Positions 1-8,454 of a stretch of 64,000 bases of DNA are shown in pieces. Both the position numbers and the translations under genes were made by a program. The stretch lies in assembly GCF_000585375.1 (NCBI RefSeq), contig NZ_KK073874.1:8033913-8097912 (forward strand). Reading direction: 5' to 3'. Every line of letters starts with the position of its first letter. Within the stretch, counting starts at the first letter, position 1. This DNA comes from Cryptosporangium arvum DSM 44712. GTDB taxonomy: Bacteria; Actinomycetota; Actinomycetes; Mycobacteriales; Cryptosporangiaceae. The notes beneath the pieces are model-generated. The model did not search any database. It had not been told where the DNA came from and worked only from the letters and a program-made list of their open reading frames with translations.

Positions 1-647
1 TGGTCTGGTTCTGCGGCGGGCACGGCACCTGCCTGACCCCGGCCGGGGCGGCCGGCCACGTGGAGGCGCTGACCGTGGCCTGGTTCGACCGGTGGCTCAA
101 GCGGTCGAAGATCAGCACCGGCCCGGGGTTCGAGTACGTCGACGACGCCGGGGTGTGGCGCGGGGCGGCGAAGTACCCGCTCGCCACCACGCGGCGGGTC
201 ACCTCGTCCGCCTCCGGCACGCTGGCGTTCAGCCCCGCGGACGCCTCGGGTAGTGACGTCGCGGCCGCACCCGCGGCCAACGCCCGGCCGGTTCCGGGGC
301 CGAGGTACCGCGGCCAGGTCGTCGGCAGCCCGACGTTGCGGCTCACCTACCGCGGCACCGGCAGCGCACCGAGGACGTCGCTCTACGCCCAGCTCGTCGA
401 CACCGGGAAGAACGTGGTCGCGGGTAACTTCGCCACCGCGCTCCCGGTGACGCTCGACGGCCGGACGCACACGCTCGAGGTGCCACTGGGTGCGGTCGCC
501 TGGAGCAGCGCCGCGCTCGTACTGCAGATCACCGGAGCGTCCCGTCTGTATTACCCCCAGCGGGCGACCGGGTCCGTGACCTATCGCGCGACAGTGGCCT
601 ATCCGGTAACGCCGCCAGCACACGCTGTAAGGATTGGCGGCACCTGA
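1..647 (+). CDS. CocE/NonD (X-Pro dipeptidyl-peptidase S15-like) hydrolase, 3' part only
   Basis: The gene is cut by the left edge. The reading frame is open from base 3, so the GTG at base 60 is internal rather than the start. The first visible residues, VWFCGGHGTC, resemble the segment around the catalytic histidine of S15/CocE alpha/beta hydrolases, followed by an amphipathic helix (WFDRWLKR). The remaining ~170 residues look like the C-terminal jelly-roll domain of this family (PepX_C), with a strand-rich region containing SPTLRLTYRG and ending in a beta-rich tail. Such enzymes hydrolyse acyl or prolyl esters and amides; the substrate cannot be read here. The nucleophile region lies outside the window, so whether this copy is intact and secreted is unknown. 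The family call is good; the function is only generic. Confidence 0.75.
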   Translation, partial: VWFCGGHGTCLTPAGAAGHVEALTVAWFDRWLKRSKISTGPGFEYVDDAGVWRGAAKYPLATTRRVTSSASGTLAFSPADASGSDVAAAPAANARPVPGPRYRGQVVGSPTLRLTYRGTGSAPRTSLYAQLVDTGKNVVAGNFATALPVTLDGRTHTLEVPLGAVAWSSAALVLQITGASRLYYPQRATGSVTYRATVAYPVTPPAHAVRIGGT

Positions 648-716
648 TCAGAAACCCCTCCCAGCGTCGTGTCAAGGGGGAAGGCGCGGAGAACCCCGTC
701 GGGCTACGGTGGGAGC

Positions 717-1115
717 GTGCAGGAGGAACCGCTAGACCCGTTCGCGGGCGACCCGACCGACCCGACGTCCGCTCTCGAGGACGACGGGCCCGGCCGTGGT
801 GCGCAGCCGCTCACGGCCGAGGAGCGGCAGGACGTGCTCGACGACCTCGCCGACCTCGACGTCTACGAGGCGCTGCTCACCGCACGCGACATCCGCGGGC
901 TGGTCGTCGACTGCGAGGACTGCCGGGTTCCGCACTACTTCGCGTGGGACCTGCTCCGGGCCAATCTCCAGCACCTGCTGGTGGCCGGCCGCACCCGCGT
1001 GCACGAGCCGGCCTTCGACCCCGATCCGGCCGAGTACGTGACGTGGGAGTACGCCCGCGGATACGCCGATGGCATGCAGGACGCCGTCGAGGACGCGGAC
1101 GACCCTGACGCCTGA
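717..1115 (+). CDS. DUF5319 family protein
   Basis: This small acidic protein of 132 residues matches the actinobacterial DUF5319 family, as I remember it, by its opening EEPLDPFAGDP, the motif DIRGLVVDCEDC with a CxxC-like pair, and the tail YARGYADGMQDA. I chose the GTG at 717 because conserved family members start at this point; a GTG at 669 would add 16 residues without a ribosome binding site. The function is unknown. In mycobacteria the orthologue sits directly beside rsdA and sigD, as here, although it faces the opposite way and converges on rsdA across 34 bases. The conserved neighbourhood is the strongest support for the call. Confidence 0.7.
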   Translation: MQEEPLDPFAGDPTDPTSALEDDGPGRGAQPLTAEERQDVLDDLADLDVYEALLTARDIRGLVVDCEDCRVPHYFAWDLLRANLQHLLVAGRTRVHEPAFDPDPAEYVTWEYARGYADGMQDAVEDADDPDA

Positions 1116-1149
1116 GCGTTAACGCCGCGGCTTACCGGCGCTAACCGGG

Positions 1150-2412
1150 TTACTCGGCCGGGGCCGACTCGGCCTCCGGCTCGGCCGGCGACGATCCGCC
1201 GGTCGAGGGCGCCTCGGTGGGCACCGGGTCGGGGCTCTGCGTTTCCGTCGGCGTCGGCTCGGGGTTCTGCGTGCTCGGTTCGGGATCCGGCGCGCCCGTC
1301 GTCGGACCGGGGTTCGTCGGTGTCGTCGCGCCGGTGGGCGGCGTCGGCACCGTCGAGGTGCCCGGCGGGGTGGCCTGGGTGGAGCCCCGGCCGTCGCGCG
1401 GCCGGTTGCGCTTCCACTTCGACCGCGCCGACGGATCCGACGAACTGCTGCTGCCCGCGCTCGAGGACGGCGCCGCGGTGGACGGGTTCCAGCGGCTGCC
1501 GGGCACCACCGGGAAGTCGGGTATCGCGGCGGTCGTCTCGAGGTCGTCGGCGAGGCGATCGGCCTCGTCGGAACCCTCGCGGACGTTCTCGTCGAGCTTC
1601 TGCTGCGCCTCGTCGTAATAGCGCTGCGCGGCGCCGGTGTCGCCACGCTCCAACGCCTCGCGCGCCTTCTGCAGCGACGCGTGCGCTTCCTCGCTGGCCT
1701 CGATCGAGCGGGCCCGCTCGGCGTAGACGACCCGGCTGATCGGCCACAGCTTGTCACCGGGGTGGGCGGTGGCCGCCGCGGCGACGCTCCCCGCCGAGCC
1801 GGCGGCGAGCACCGCGGCCACCGCGGCCGTCGCGACGACCACGCGGTCGAACCGGCGCCGCCGGGGACGGCGTTCGCCCAGCGTGGTGACGGGCTTCTCC
1901 TCGACGGCGGGCGGCAGCCGGTCGAACGACGGCTGGAACTGCTCCGTCGCCGCCTCGCTGGGCCGCACCGGCGGGAGCTGCTCGGTGGGGCGCGCGTAAC
2001 CGGCCGCGACGAACGCCGAGCGAACCGACTCGTCGATGCGGTCGGGGTCGGAGACTCCGTCGCTGAACAGCCGCGGCAGCTGCGCGGTGTCGTCGCCCGA
2101 GTCTCCCCACGGGGAGCGGAAGACCTCGGTGTCGTCGTCCCGCGCCGGCGCCAGCAGCACCGGGGCCTCGGCCTCGGCCGACCGCAGCGGCGGCAACCCC
2201 TCGTCGAGGTCGTCGCGCCAGGTGGTGAGCAGGCGCGCGGTCACGTCCGCCCGGTAGGTGGCGGGAAGTTCACCCCGCCCCAGGGCATCGAGGAGAGCGT
2301 CGTCGCGAAGGATGGCGTCCACCCCGGCATCGGTCTCGGCGTCGGCGAACGGATCGGACGGACGCCGTTGATCAGGTCCGCCGTAGGGGCTGGGGATACG
2401 CGGATCACTCAT
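1150..2412 (-). CDS. rsdA: Anti-sigma-D factor RsdA-like membrane protein
   Basis: This is the likely anti-sigma factor that holds SigD at the membrane. The 420-residue protein has a cytoplasmic N-terminus (about 1-185) whose residues 25-75 form the predicted sigma-binding helices (DAILRDDALLDALGRGELPA). A basic stop (RRPRRRR) precedes one membrane segment (about 191-215), and an extracytoplasmic alanine/glutamate-rich helical part follows (about 225-300, starting AHPGDKLWPISRV, like DUF5667 domains). The C-terminal tail is Pro/Thr/Ser-rich and presumably spans the wall. Its ATG overlaps the sigD stop by four bases (ATGA), so the two are translationally coupled. The assignment rests on topology, position next to sigD and gene order shared with mycobacteria; sequence identity in this family is low. 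Confidence 0.8.
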   Translation of the reverse strand: MSDPRIPSPYGGPDQRRPSDPFADAETDAGVDAILRDDALLDALGRGELPATYRADVTARLLTTWRDDLDEGLPPLRSAEAEAPVLLAPARDDDTEVFRSPWGDSGDDTAQLPRLFSDGVSDPDRIDESVRSAFVAAGYARPTEQLPPVRPSEAATEQFQPSFDRLPPAVEEKPVTTLGERRPRRRRFDRVVVATAAVAAVLAAGSAGSVAAAATAHPGDKLWPISRVVYAERARSIEASEEAHASLQKAREALERGDTGAAQRYYDEAQQKLDENVREGSDEADRLADDLETTAAIPDFPVVPGSRWNPSTAAPSSSAGSSSSSDPSARSKWKRNRPRDGRGSTQATPPGTSTVPTPPTGATTPTNPGPTTGAPDPEPSTQNPEPTPTETQSPDPVPTEAPSTGGSSPAEPEAESAPAE

Positions 2413-3050
2413 GCCGTCTCCCGGACCACTGGGTCGACGGTGCGGCGCAGGCGGTTGAGCGCGCGGTGCTGGGTGACCCGCACCGAGCCCGCGCTCATCC
2501 CCAGCGCCTGCCCGGTCTCCTCGGCGCTCAGCCCGACCGCGATGCGCAGGAGCAGGACGTCACGGTGCTGCGGGGGCAACGTGTCGAGGAGGTCACGCAT
2601 CCGCCGGGACGCGTCGGCTTCGATCGCGTACCCCTCGGGACCCGCGTCGGTCGCGGCGGTCTCCGGGACGGTCTGCACCGGAACACCGAGCTCGCGCGCC
2701 GCGACCCGGTGCGCGTCGGTGACTTTGTTGGCCGCGATACGGAACAGGAACGCGGTGAAAGGGCGTCCCTGATCGCGATAGCGAGGCAGTGCGTGCAACA
2801 CCGCGAGACACACCTCCTGCGCTACGTCGTCCGCCGTCGTATAGGTACCGCCGCCTGCGCGCCCCAGCCGGGCGCGGCAGTAACGCACCACCATCGGCTG
2901 CACCTGCCGGAGCAACTCGGACGTCGCAGCCGGATCCGACCGCGCCGCCAGGGACGCCAGTACGTCCAGTTCGCGCCCGACCTCGCCCCCGGTGTTACCA
3001 GTGCCGGTGATCGTCGTCCCCGTCATCGCCGTCCTGTCCCAGGACCGCAT
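2409..3050 (-). CDS. sigD: RNA polymerase sigma factor SigD (ShbA-type group 4 sigma)
   Basis: This protein is an alternative sigma factor of the SigD/ShbA lineage. Residues ~65-135 form region 2 (DDVAQEVCLAVLHALPRYRDQ, then FLFRIAANKVTDAHR), and residues ~160-205 form region 4 with its helix-turn-helix (LPPQHRDVLLLRIAVGLS, then MSAGSVRVTQHRALNRLRR). At 213 residues it is of usual length. The ATG at 3050 has GGAG four bases upstream; an ATG eight codons later is possible. In Streptomyces the orthologue ShbA drives hrdB transcription; in mycobacteria SigD is linked to starvation and to ribosomal and chaperone gene expression. It heads a two-gene operon with rsdA. A ~550-base regulatory region separates it from the divergent whiB3. 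Confidence 0.9.
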   Translation of the reverse strand: MRSWDRTAMTGTTITGTGNTGGEVGRELDVLASLAARSDPAATSELLRQVQPMVVRYCRARLGRAGGGTYTTADDVAQEVCLAVLHALPRYRDQGRPFTAFLFRIAANKVTDAHRVAARELGVPVQTVPETAATDAGPEGYAIEADASRRMRDLLDTLPPQHRDVLLLRIAVGLSAEETGQALGMSAGSVRVTQHRALNRLRRTVDPVVRETA

Positions 3051-3606
3051 TCGTCTCCGCGCCCGCCTGGCTCACACGTGCGGGGCTCACGTCCAAGCCT
3101 GACCACGATTCCTGACCGTAGCCTGCCAGCCCGGGCTGCGGGCGGCACCTGTCCGCTCGGCCCAATCGCATCCGCCGGACGGACGAGGCGGTCTGGCCCG
3201 GAGCGAGACGTCAATCCGCAGGTCAGAGGGGACCAGATCAAATTCTCAACTACTCCGTTAGGACGTGAGCACTCCACTCACCACAAAGGTTGCGCAGCGT
3301 GACGACGAATACCGACGGGGACGCTGAGTAACCAAGACCTGACACATCGGACGGTCCGGAAACTACCCAGGTTGGTATTTCACCCGGGAATGCTCGCTCC
3401 GCCAATCGGCCGTCCGGCCAATGCGACAAGTCGGCCGGGTGGTTCGACGCAACGGGGCCGGACAGTTCGACGCAAGCGAATCGACGCAACCCCGTGTCAT
3501 CGCACGCGCTATCGACGCAAGATCGATGCAAAAGTTGCCTCGGCCGCGTTTCCCCGCCGCTACCAGGGGCATTAGCTGGATCGACCGCACTTGCTTGGAG
3601 GACCCC
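3051..3606. other. Long intergenic region between sigD and whiB3
   Basis: No gene was recognised in this 556-base stretch between the divergent sigD and whiB3 starts. In mycobacteria a small gene lies in the equivalent place; no counterpart is visible here. The region must hold both promoters, but I could not identify convincing -35/-10 pairs. The only clear structure is the cluster of TCGACGCAA words at 3443-3531, annotated separately. Confidence 0.6.
3443..3531. repeat. Cluster of TCGACGCAA direct repeats upstream of whiB3
   Basis: Four exact copies of TCGACGCAA lie at 3444-3452, 3467-3475, 3481-3489 and 3512-3520. A one-mismatch copy, TCGATGCAA, lies at 3523-3531. All are in the same orientation; the first two are preceded by T and the next two by A. 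The last copy ends about 75 bases before the whiB3 ATG. Unequal spacing (23, 14, 31 and 11 bases) argues against simple tandem duplication and favours binding sites for a regulator or a repeated DNA-shape element. The binder is unknown. Confidence 0.6.
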
Positions 3607-3936
3607 ATGGCCGACGTCCGCCGCCTTCCCGGACCGAACACCGACGTGTGGGACTGGCAGCTGCACGGCTCGTGCCGCGGCCTCGACAGCGCGCTGTTCT
3701 TCCATCCCGACAACGAGCGGGGCCCTTCGCGGGCCCGGCGTGAGAACGAAGCCAAGGCGATCTGCGCGGCCTGCCCGGTCGTCGACCCGTGCCGGGCGCA
3801 CGCGCTCGCGGTGCGGGAGCCGTACGGGGTGTGGGGTGGCCTGTCCGAGGCCGAGCGCATCCAGCTGCTCGGTACCGGCCGCGGCGACGCGCTGCTGCCC
3901 CCGGTGGAGTCCGAGGAGATCGTGCGCACGGTCTGA
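3607..3936 (+). CDS. whiB3: WhiB-family iron-sulfur transcriptional regulator (WhiB3/WhiD type)
   Basis: This 109-residue protein carries the WhiB signature. Four cysteines, C23, C53, C56 and C62 (the latter three in CAACPVVDPC), ligate a 4Fe-4S cluster, and GVWGG (74-78) is the turn that precedes the basic or hydrophobic tail contacting region 4 of the main sigma factor. The ATG at 3607 has GGAGG five bases upstream; the frame is open further 5' but lacks a comparable start. Its location beside groEL1 and sigD matches mycobacterial whiB3 and Streptomyces whiD, which respond to redox state or control late spore maturation. The upstream region holds the repeated TCGACGCAA words, which may take part in control. 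A perfect terminator follows the gene. Confidence 0.9.
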   Translation: MADVRRLPGPNTDVWDWQLHGSCRGLDSALFFHPDNERGPSRARRENEAKAICAACPVVDPCRAHALAVREPYGVWGGLSEAERIQLLGTGRGDALLPPVESEEIVRTV

Positions 3937-3953
3937 GCCTCGGCCCGGGTCCG

Positions 3954-4000
3954 GACACAGAGAAGGCCGGTGGGGAAACCCCACCGGCCTTCTCTGTGTC
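3954..4000. terminator. Bidirectional terminator between whiB3 and groEL
   Basis: A perfect 22-base-pair inverted repeat (3954-3975 with 3979-4000) closes on a three-base AAA loop. It lies 17 bases after the whiB3 stop and 10 bases after the groEL stop, so it can terminate both convergent transcripts. The lower stem is A/T-containing (GACACAGAGAAGG on one side), and there is no classical U-tract, as is common in actinobacteria. Confidence 0.85.
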
Positions 4001-4010
4001 TACGGACCGG

Positions 4011-5669
<1,659 letters not shown>

Positions 5670-5690
5670 CTAGGTCTAGCAGCGCGAAAC

Positions 5691-5745
5691 ACGTACGCCC
5701 CGGCGGCGAGCGGCCGATGATGGCCGCCGCCACCGGGGCGCACGT
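5691..5745 (-). other. Intercistronic hairpin between groES and groEL
   Basis: An imperfect inverted repeat of about 24 bases per arm (5691-5715 with 5722-5745, loop of six) fills most of the groES-groEL gap. It is interrupted by one mismatch, one G-U-compatible pair and a single-base bulge, and would be very stable at this GC content. Read on the minus-strand transcript, it separates the two chaperonin cistrons. Such elements usually act as partial terminators or as RNA processing/stability signals that give unequal groES and groEL mRNA levels. Confidence 0.65.
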
Positions 5746-5758
5746 GTCAAGACAAGGC

Positions 5759-6067
5759 TTACTTCTCGACTACCGCGAGCACGTCGCGGGCCGACAGCAG
5801 CAGGTACTCCTCGCCGGCGTACTTGACCTCGGTGCCGCCGTACTTCGAGTAGATAACGACGTCGCCGGCCTTCACGTCCACCGGAACGCGGGCGCCCTTG
5901 TCGTCGATACGGCCGGGGCCGACCGCGAGGACGGTGCCCTCCTGGGGCTTCTCCTTGGCGGTGTCCGGAATCACGATGCCGGAGGCCGTGGTCGTCTCGG
6001 CCTCGTTCGCCTGGACCAGGATGCGGTCCTCGAGCGGCCTGATGTTGACCTTGGTAGCGGTCGTCAC
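5759..6067 (-). CDS. groES: Co-chaperonin GroES
   Basis: This is the 10-kDa co-chaperonin, 102 residues, opening [17 protein letters not shown] and containing the mobile loop ([21 protein letters not shown]) and the [14 protein letters not shown] segment of the barrel. I placed the start at the GTG at 6067, which has GGAGG about ten bases upstream; an in-frame ATG 51 codons earlier would run through the CIRCE operator region and is rejected. It caps GroEL rings in the cytosol. The gene heads the groESL operon, with a promoter at 6201-6228 and two CIRCE operators at 6169-6240. Confidence 0.97.
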   Translation of the reverse strand: MTTATKVNIRPLEDRILVQANEAETTTASGIVIPDTAKEKPQEGTVLAVGPGRIDDKGARVPVDVKAGDVVIYSKYGGTEVKYAGEEYLLLSARDVLAVVEK

Positions 6068-6168
6068 GTCTTTGTCCTCCCCCTTCGTGGGGTGCAAACC
6101 GTTGCAATCCACCGGTGCTTCACGGGGCGGCTCGCCGTCGCGGGGATCAAGACGCCCTCGTGCACGAG

Positions 6169-6195
6169 TTGGCACACTCGAAGGTCGAGTGCTAA
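6169..6195. promoter_or_regulatory. CIRCE operator, start-proximal copy (HrcA site)
   Basis: TTGGCACAC, nine bases, GAGTGCTAA. The right half-site is a perfect CIRCE half; the left half departs from the consensus (TTAGCACTC) at three of nine positions. The site would overlap the transcription start of the promoter at 6201-6228, so HrcA bound here would block initiation or clearance. Confidence 0.8.
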
Positions 6196-6200
6196 AGGGA

Positions 6201-6228
6201 ACCCTAGCAGCTGTTGGCACTCCGTCAA
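6201..6228 (-). promoter_or_regulatory. Sigma-70 type promoter of groES-groEL
   Basis: On the minus strand, TTGACG (6228-6223) and TAGGGT (6206-6201) are separated by 16 bases. The -35 box lies inside the nine-base spacer of the upstream CIRCE copy, and the predicted start falls within the other copy. A vegetative promoter gated by HrcA is therefore the simplest reading. Confidence 0.75.
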
Positions 6229-6240
6229 GCCGAGTGCCAG
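6214..6240. promoter_or_regulatory. CIRCE operator, promoter-distal copy (HrcA site)
   Basis: TTGGCACTC, nine bases, GAGTGCCAG. The two half-sites are complementary at eight of nine positions, and the site is a strong CIRCE match. Its spacer contains the -35 hexamer of the groES promoter, so HrcA would directly exclude RNA polymerase. Confidence 0.88.
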
Positions 6241-6319
6241 CTGGTCAGCGGGAGGTTTAGGGGAGCCGGACCGCGGTACACGGAAGGCGGTCACCTGGCA
6301 TCTTTCGCGATCTTTCTCG

Positions 6320-6347
6320 TAGACAGGCGAAAGTTTGCGCGTATAGT
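6320..6347 (+). promoter_or_regulatory. Candidate promoter for the DUF1918 gene
   Basis: TAGACA (6320-6325) and TATAGT (6342-6347) are spaced by 16 bases on the plus strand, each one mismatch from the vegetative consensus. Initiation near 6354 would give a leader of about 170 bases before the ATG at 6522, which is long for this kind of gene. No riboswitch fold was recognised in the leader. The rest of 6241-6521 holds no gene that I can support. Confidence 0.5.
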
Positions 6348-6521
6348 TGCCGGGAGCGATCACATAGTCACTTTGCGTGCTGATGTTACAGAAATAGTTG
6401 TGACCCGGGCCGCAGAGTTCACGAACCGTTGACACGCCTACTCTTCACATGCCGGGTGCGTAAGAGAAGAGTTGGTTCCAACCGGGGCCATGAGGCGGAC
6501 CCCGCTGGAGGTGCGAAACTG

Positions 6522-6713
6522 ATGCAGGCTCACATCGGCGACCGGGTCCACGTCCACGGCCACACGGCCGGGGTTCCGGACCTCTGGGGCGAGGTGCTGG
6601 AGGTGCGCGGCTCGGAAGGCCAGCCGCCCTACCTCATCGCCTTCAACGACGGTCACCAGGGCTTGATCTTCCCCGGCCCCGACGCGGTCATCGAGCACAC
6701 TGTTTCTCGGTAG
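6522..6713 (+). CDS. DUF1918 domain protein
   Basis: This is a small protein of 63 residues made of a single SH3-like beta-barrel typical of DUF1918: an opening MQAHIGDRVHVHG, then GEVLEVRGSEGQPPYLIAFNDG, and a closing PGPDAVIEH. I chose the ATG at 6522, which has GGAGG ten bases upstream; a longer frame to 6429 adds a non-conserved stretch. Proteins of this family are widespread in actinobacteria, often as stand-alone 60-70-residue genes, and their role is unknown. It stands alone between the groE promoter region and a DUF72 gene 23 bases downstream, with which it may be co-transcribed. Confidence 0.85.
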   Translation: MQAHIGDRVHVHGHTAGVPDLWGEVLEVRGSEGQPPYLIAFNDGHQGLIFPGPDAVIEHTVSR

Positions 6714-6718
6714 TCGGC

Positions 6719-6736
6719 GCTGGGCAACGGCCCAGC
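6719..6736 (+). other. Short hairpin abutting the DUF72 start codon
   Basis: GCTGGGC (6719-6725) and GCCCAGC (6730-6736) form a 7-base-pair stem with loop AACG that ends exactly one base before the ATG of the DUF72 gene. It takes the place where a ribosome binding site would be expected; none is visible. It could be a weak terminator of the preceding gene or could influence initiation. Confidence 0.4.
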
Positions 6737-7615
6737 ATGGGACGGATTCGGGTCGGCACGGCGTCGTGGACCGATCGGACGCTCATCGCCTCCGGCTGGT
6801 ACCCCGACGGGGTCGAGTCCGCCGCCGAGCGGCTCGGCTACTACGCCTCGAACTTCGACATCGTCGAGGTGGACTCGACCTACTACTCCCCACCGGCGGA
6901 GAACACGGCCGCGCTGTGGGCCGAGCGCACACCGGCCGGCTTCACGTTCAACATCAAGGCGTTCTCGCTCCTCACTCAGCATCCGACACGGCCGGGGTCG
7001 CTCTACAAGGACCTCCGCCCCGCGGTGCCGGAGAAGAAGAACGTCTACTTGAAGGATCTCGACGACGCGGTGGTGGACGCGGTCTGGGAGCGGTTCCTCG
7101 CGGCGCTCGAACCGCTGCGCGCGGCGGGCAAGCTCGGTGCGCTGCTCTTCCAGTTCCCGCAGTGGTTCCCGATCGGGCGCCGTAACCGCGAGTACCTGCT
7201 GCAGGTGAAGGAGCGGTGCGCGCCGGACCGGATCTGCGTGGAGTTCCGGAACAAGACGTGGCTCTCGCCGGAGAACCGCGAATCGACGCTGGAGTTCCTG
7301 ACCGACTACCAGCTGCCGTACGTCGTGGTCGACATGCCGCAGGGGCATCCGAGCTCGGTGCCGCCGATCGTCGTCGCCACCAGCGACCTGGCGGTGGTCC
7401 GCTTCCACGGCCACAGCGAGAAGTGGACGTCGAAGGACATCCACGAGAAGTTCGGGTACCTGTACAGGCCGGAGGAGTTGGAGTCCTGGGCCGGGCGGAT
7501 CAAGGACCTGCCCGCGGCCGAGACCCACGTGCTGATGAACAACTGCTACTCGGACTACGCCCAGACGAACGCGCGCCAGCTGGTGGACCTGCTCGGCTTG
7601 GACGGGAAGGCGTAG
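6737..7615 (+). CDS. DUF72 (YecE-like) family protein
   Basis: The 292-residue protein belongs to the DUF72/YecE family, which folds as a TIM barrel. Recognisable segments are the opening IRVGTASWTDRTLIASGWYP, the motif FDIVEVDSTYYSPP, the FTFNIKAFSLLTQH strand and the C-terminal HVLMNNCYSDYAQTNARQL, which is the most conserved part. Length is typical. The enzymatic activity of the family is not established. The ATG at 6737 lacks a clear ribosome binding site and is preceded by a hairpin, but the second codon of the conserved region follows directly, so a later start is unlikely. It converges on the secreted-protein gene at 7638 across 22 bases. Confidence 0.9.
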   Translation: MGRIRVGTASWTDRTLIASGWYPDGVESAAERLGYYASNFDIVEVDSTYYSPPAENTAALWAERTPAGFTFNIKAFSLLTQHPTRPGSLYKDLRPAVPEKKNVYLKDLDDAVVDAVWERFLAALEPLRAAGKLGALLFQFPQWFPIGRRNREYLLQVKERCAPDRICVEFRNKTWLSPENRESTLEFLTDYQLPYVVVDMPQGHPSSVPPIVVATSDLAVVRFHGHSEKWTSKDIHEKFGYLYRPEELESWAGRIKDLPAAETHVLMNNCYSDYAQTNARQLVDLLGLDGKA

Positions 7616-7637
7616 CCGCCCGCCCAGGCCGCGCTCG

Positions 7638-8282
7638 TCAGTTGTGGCGGGCCGGCTCGGTGTCGGCCTGCGGGTAGGTCGGCAGCGGGCGGTCGGGCAC
7701 CAGGCCGGTGGGCGAGGGGCGGAAGACCCTCTCCTCCACCTGGCCCGGGTTCGTGTCCACGGTCTGGCCGACCTTGATCGCGCCGGCCACCGGGGTCACA
7801 TGGGTCACGTTCCACTGGCCGCTGTTGGTCTCGCTGGCGGAGCTGGACGTGATGAACGTTTCCCGGATGGCCGAGAGCCCCGGCCCGTACGGCGCCTTGT
7901 AGAAGCTGTACAGGTAGTAGTAGTGGAACCCGGTGTCGGTACCGGCGACCGTGCAGCCGTACCGGACCACCTGGTCCGGGAAGCCGTCGCCGGTCACGTC
8001 GGCGATGTCACCTTCGACGGTGGTGTATTCGAGCCGGTTCCACTGGCCCTTGCCCCAGGTGCCGCCCACCGGCCCTTCCAGCGTCACCACGCCGCCCGGG
8101 CACGTGGTGCCGTCGGGCAGCGTGATGTTCTCCCAGGGAACGACGTTGCGCCGGCCGAAGTCGATCTTCGTGTTGTTCGTGTTCGGCTCCACTGCCGCTG
8201 ACGCCGGTGCCCCCGTCAGCGCGACCCCCGCCGCCGCGCTCACCAGGACCACCGTTGCGGCCAGGTACTTGCGAATTCGCAT
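7638..8282 (-). CDS. Secreted protein of unknown function with a DxTGDGxxD motif
   Basis: The 214-residue protein has a classical signal peptide: MRIRKYLAATVVLVSA with a hydrophobic core and a cleavage site after APASA near residue 29. The start at 8282 has GGAGGG five bases upstream; a longer frame adds 33 non-conserved residues. The mature part is strand-rich and contains DVTGDGFPDQVVRYGC around residue 95, which resembles a calcium-binding loop of FG-GAP/VCBS repeats, and two cysteines that could form a disulfide. I do not recognise the family beyond this. It is monocistronic, facing the DUF72 gene, with the divergent lipoprotein-like gene starting at 8455. Confidence 0.7.
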   Translation of the reverse strand: MRIRKYLAATVVLVSAAAGVALTGAPASAAVEPNTNNTKIDFGRRNVVPWENITLPDGTTCPGGVVTLEGPVGGTWGKGQWNRLEYTTVEGDIADVTGDGFPDQVVRYGCTVAGTDTGFHYYYLYSFYKAPYGPGLSAIRETFITSSSASETNSGQWNVTHVTPVAGAIKVGQTVDTNPGQVEERVFRPSPTGLVPDRPLPTYPQADTEPARHN

Positions 8283-8454
8283 CGGACCCTCCACTCTCGC
8301 CGGTCGTTCCGGCGACCGGGGGAGCGTCTCGGACCGCCGAGCACATCGCCAGGCAACGTCCCGATTCCGACATGTGGGCAACGCGGATGTCGGCCGAAAC
8401 GTGTACCGGCGCAGATCTACCCAAATAACCCCTGAGTCCGGTTAGCTGAACGGT

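Noticed and set aside
6068-6220. Longer groES beginning at an in-frame ATG near 6220
   Set aside because: The extra 51 residues are not conserved and would lie across the operator and promoter region.
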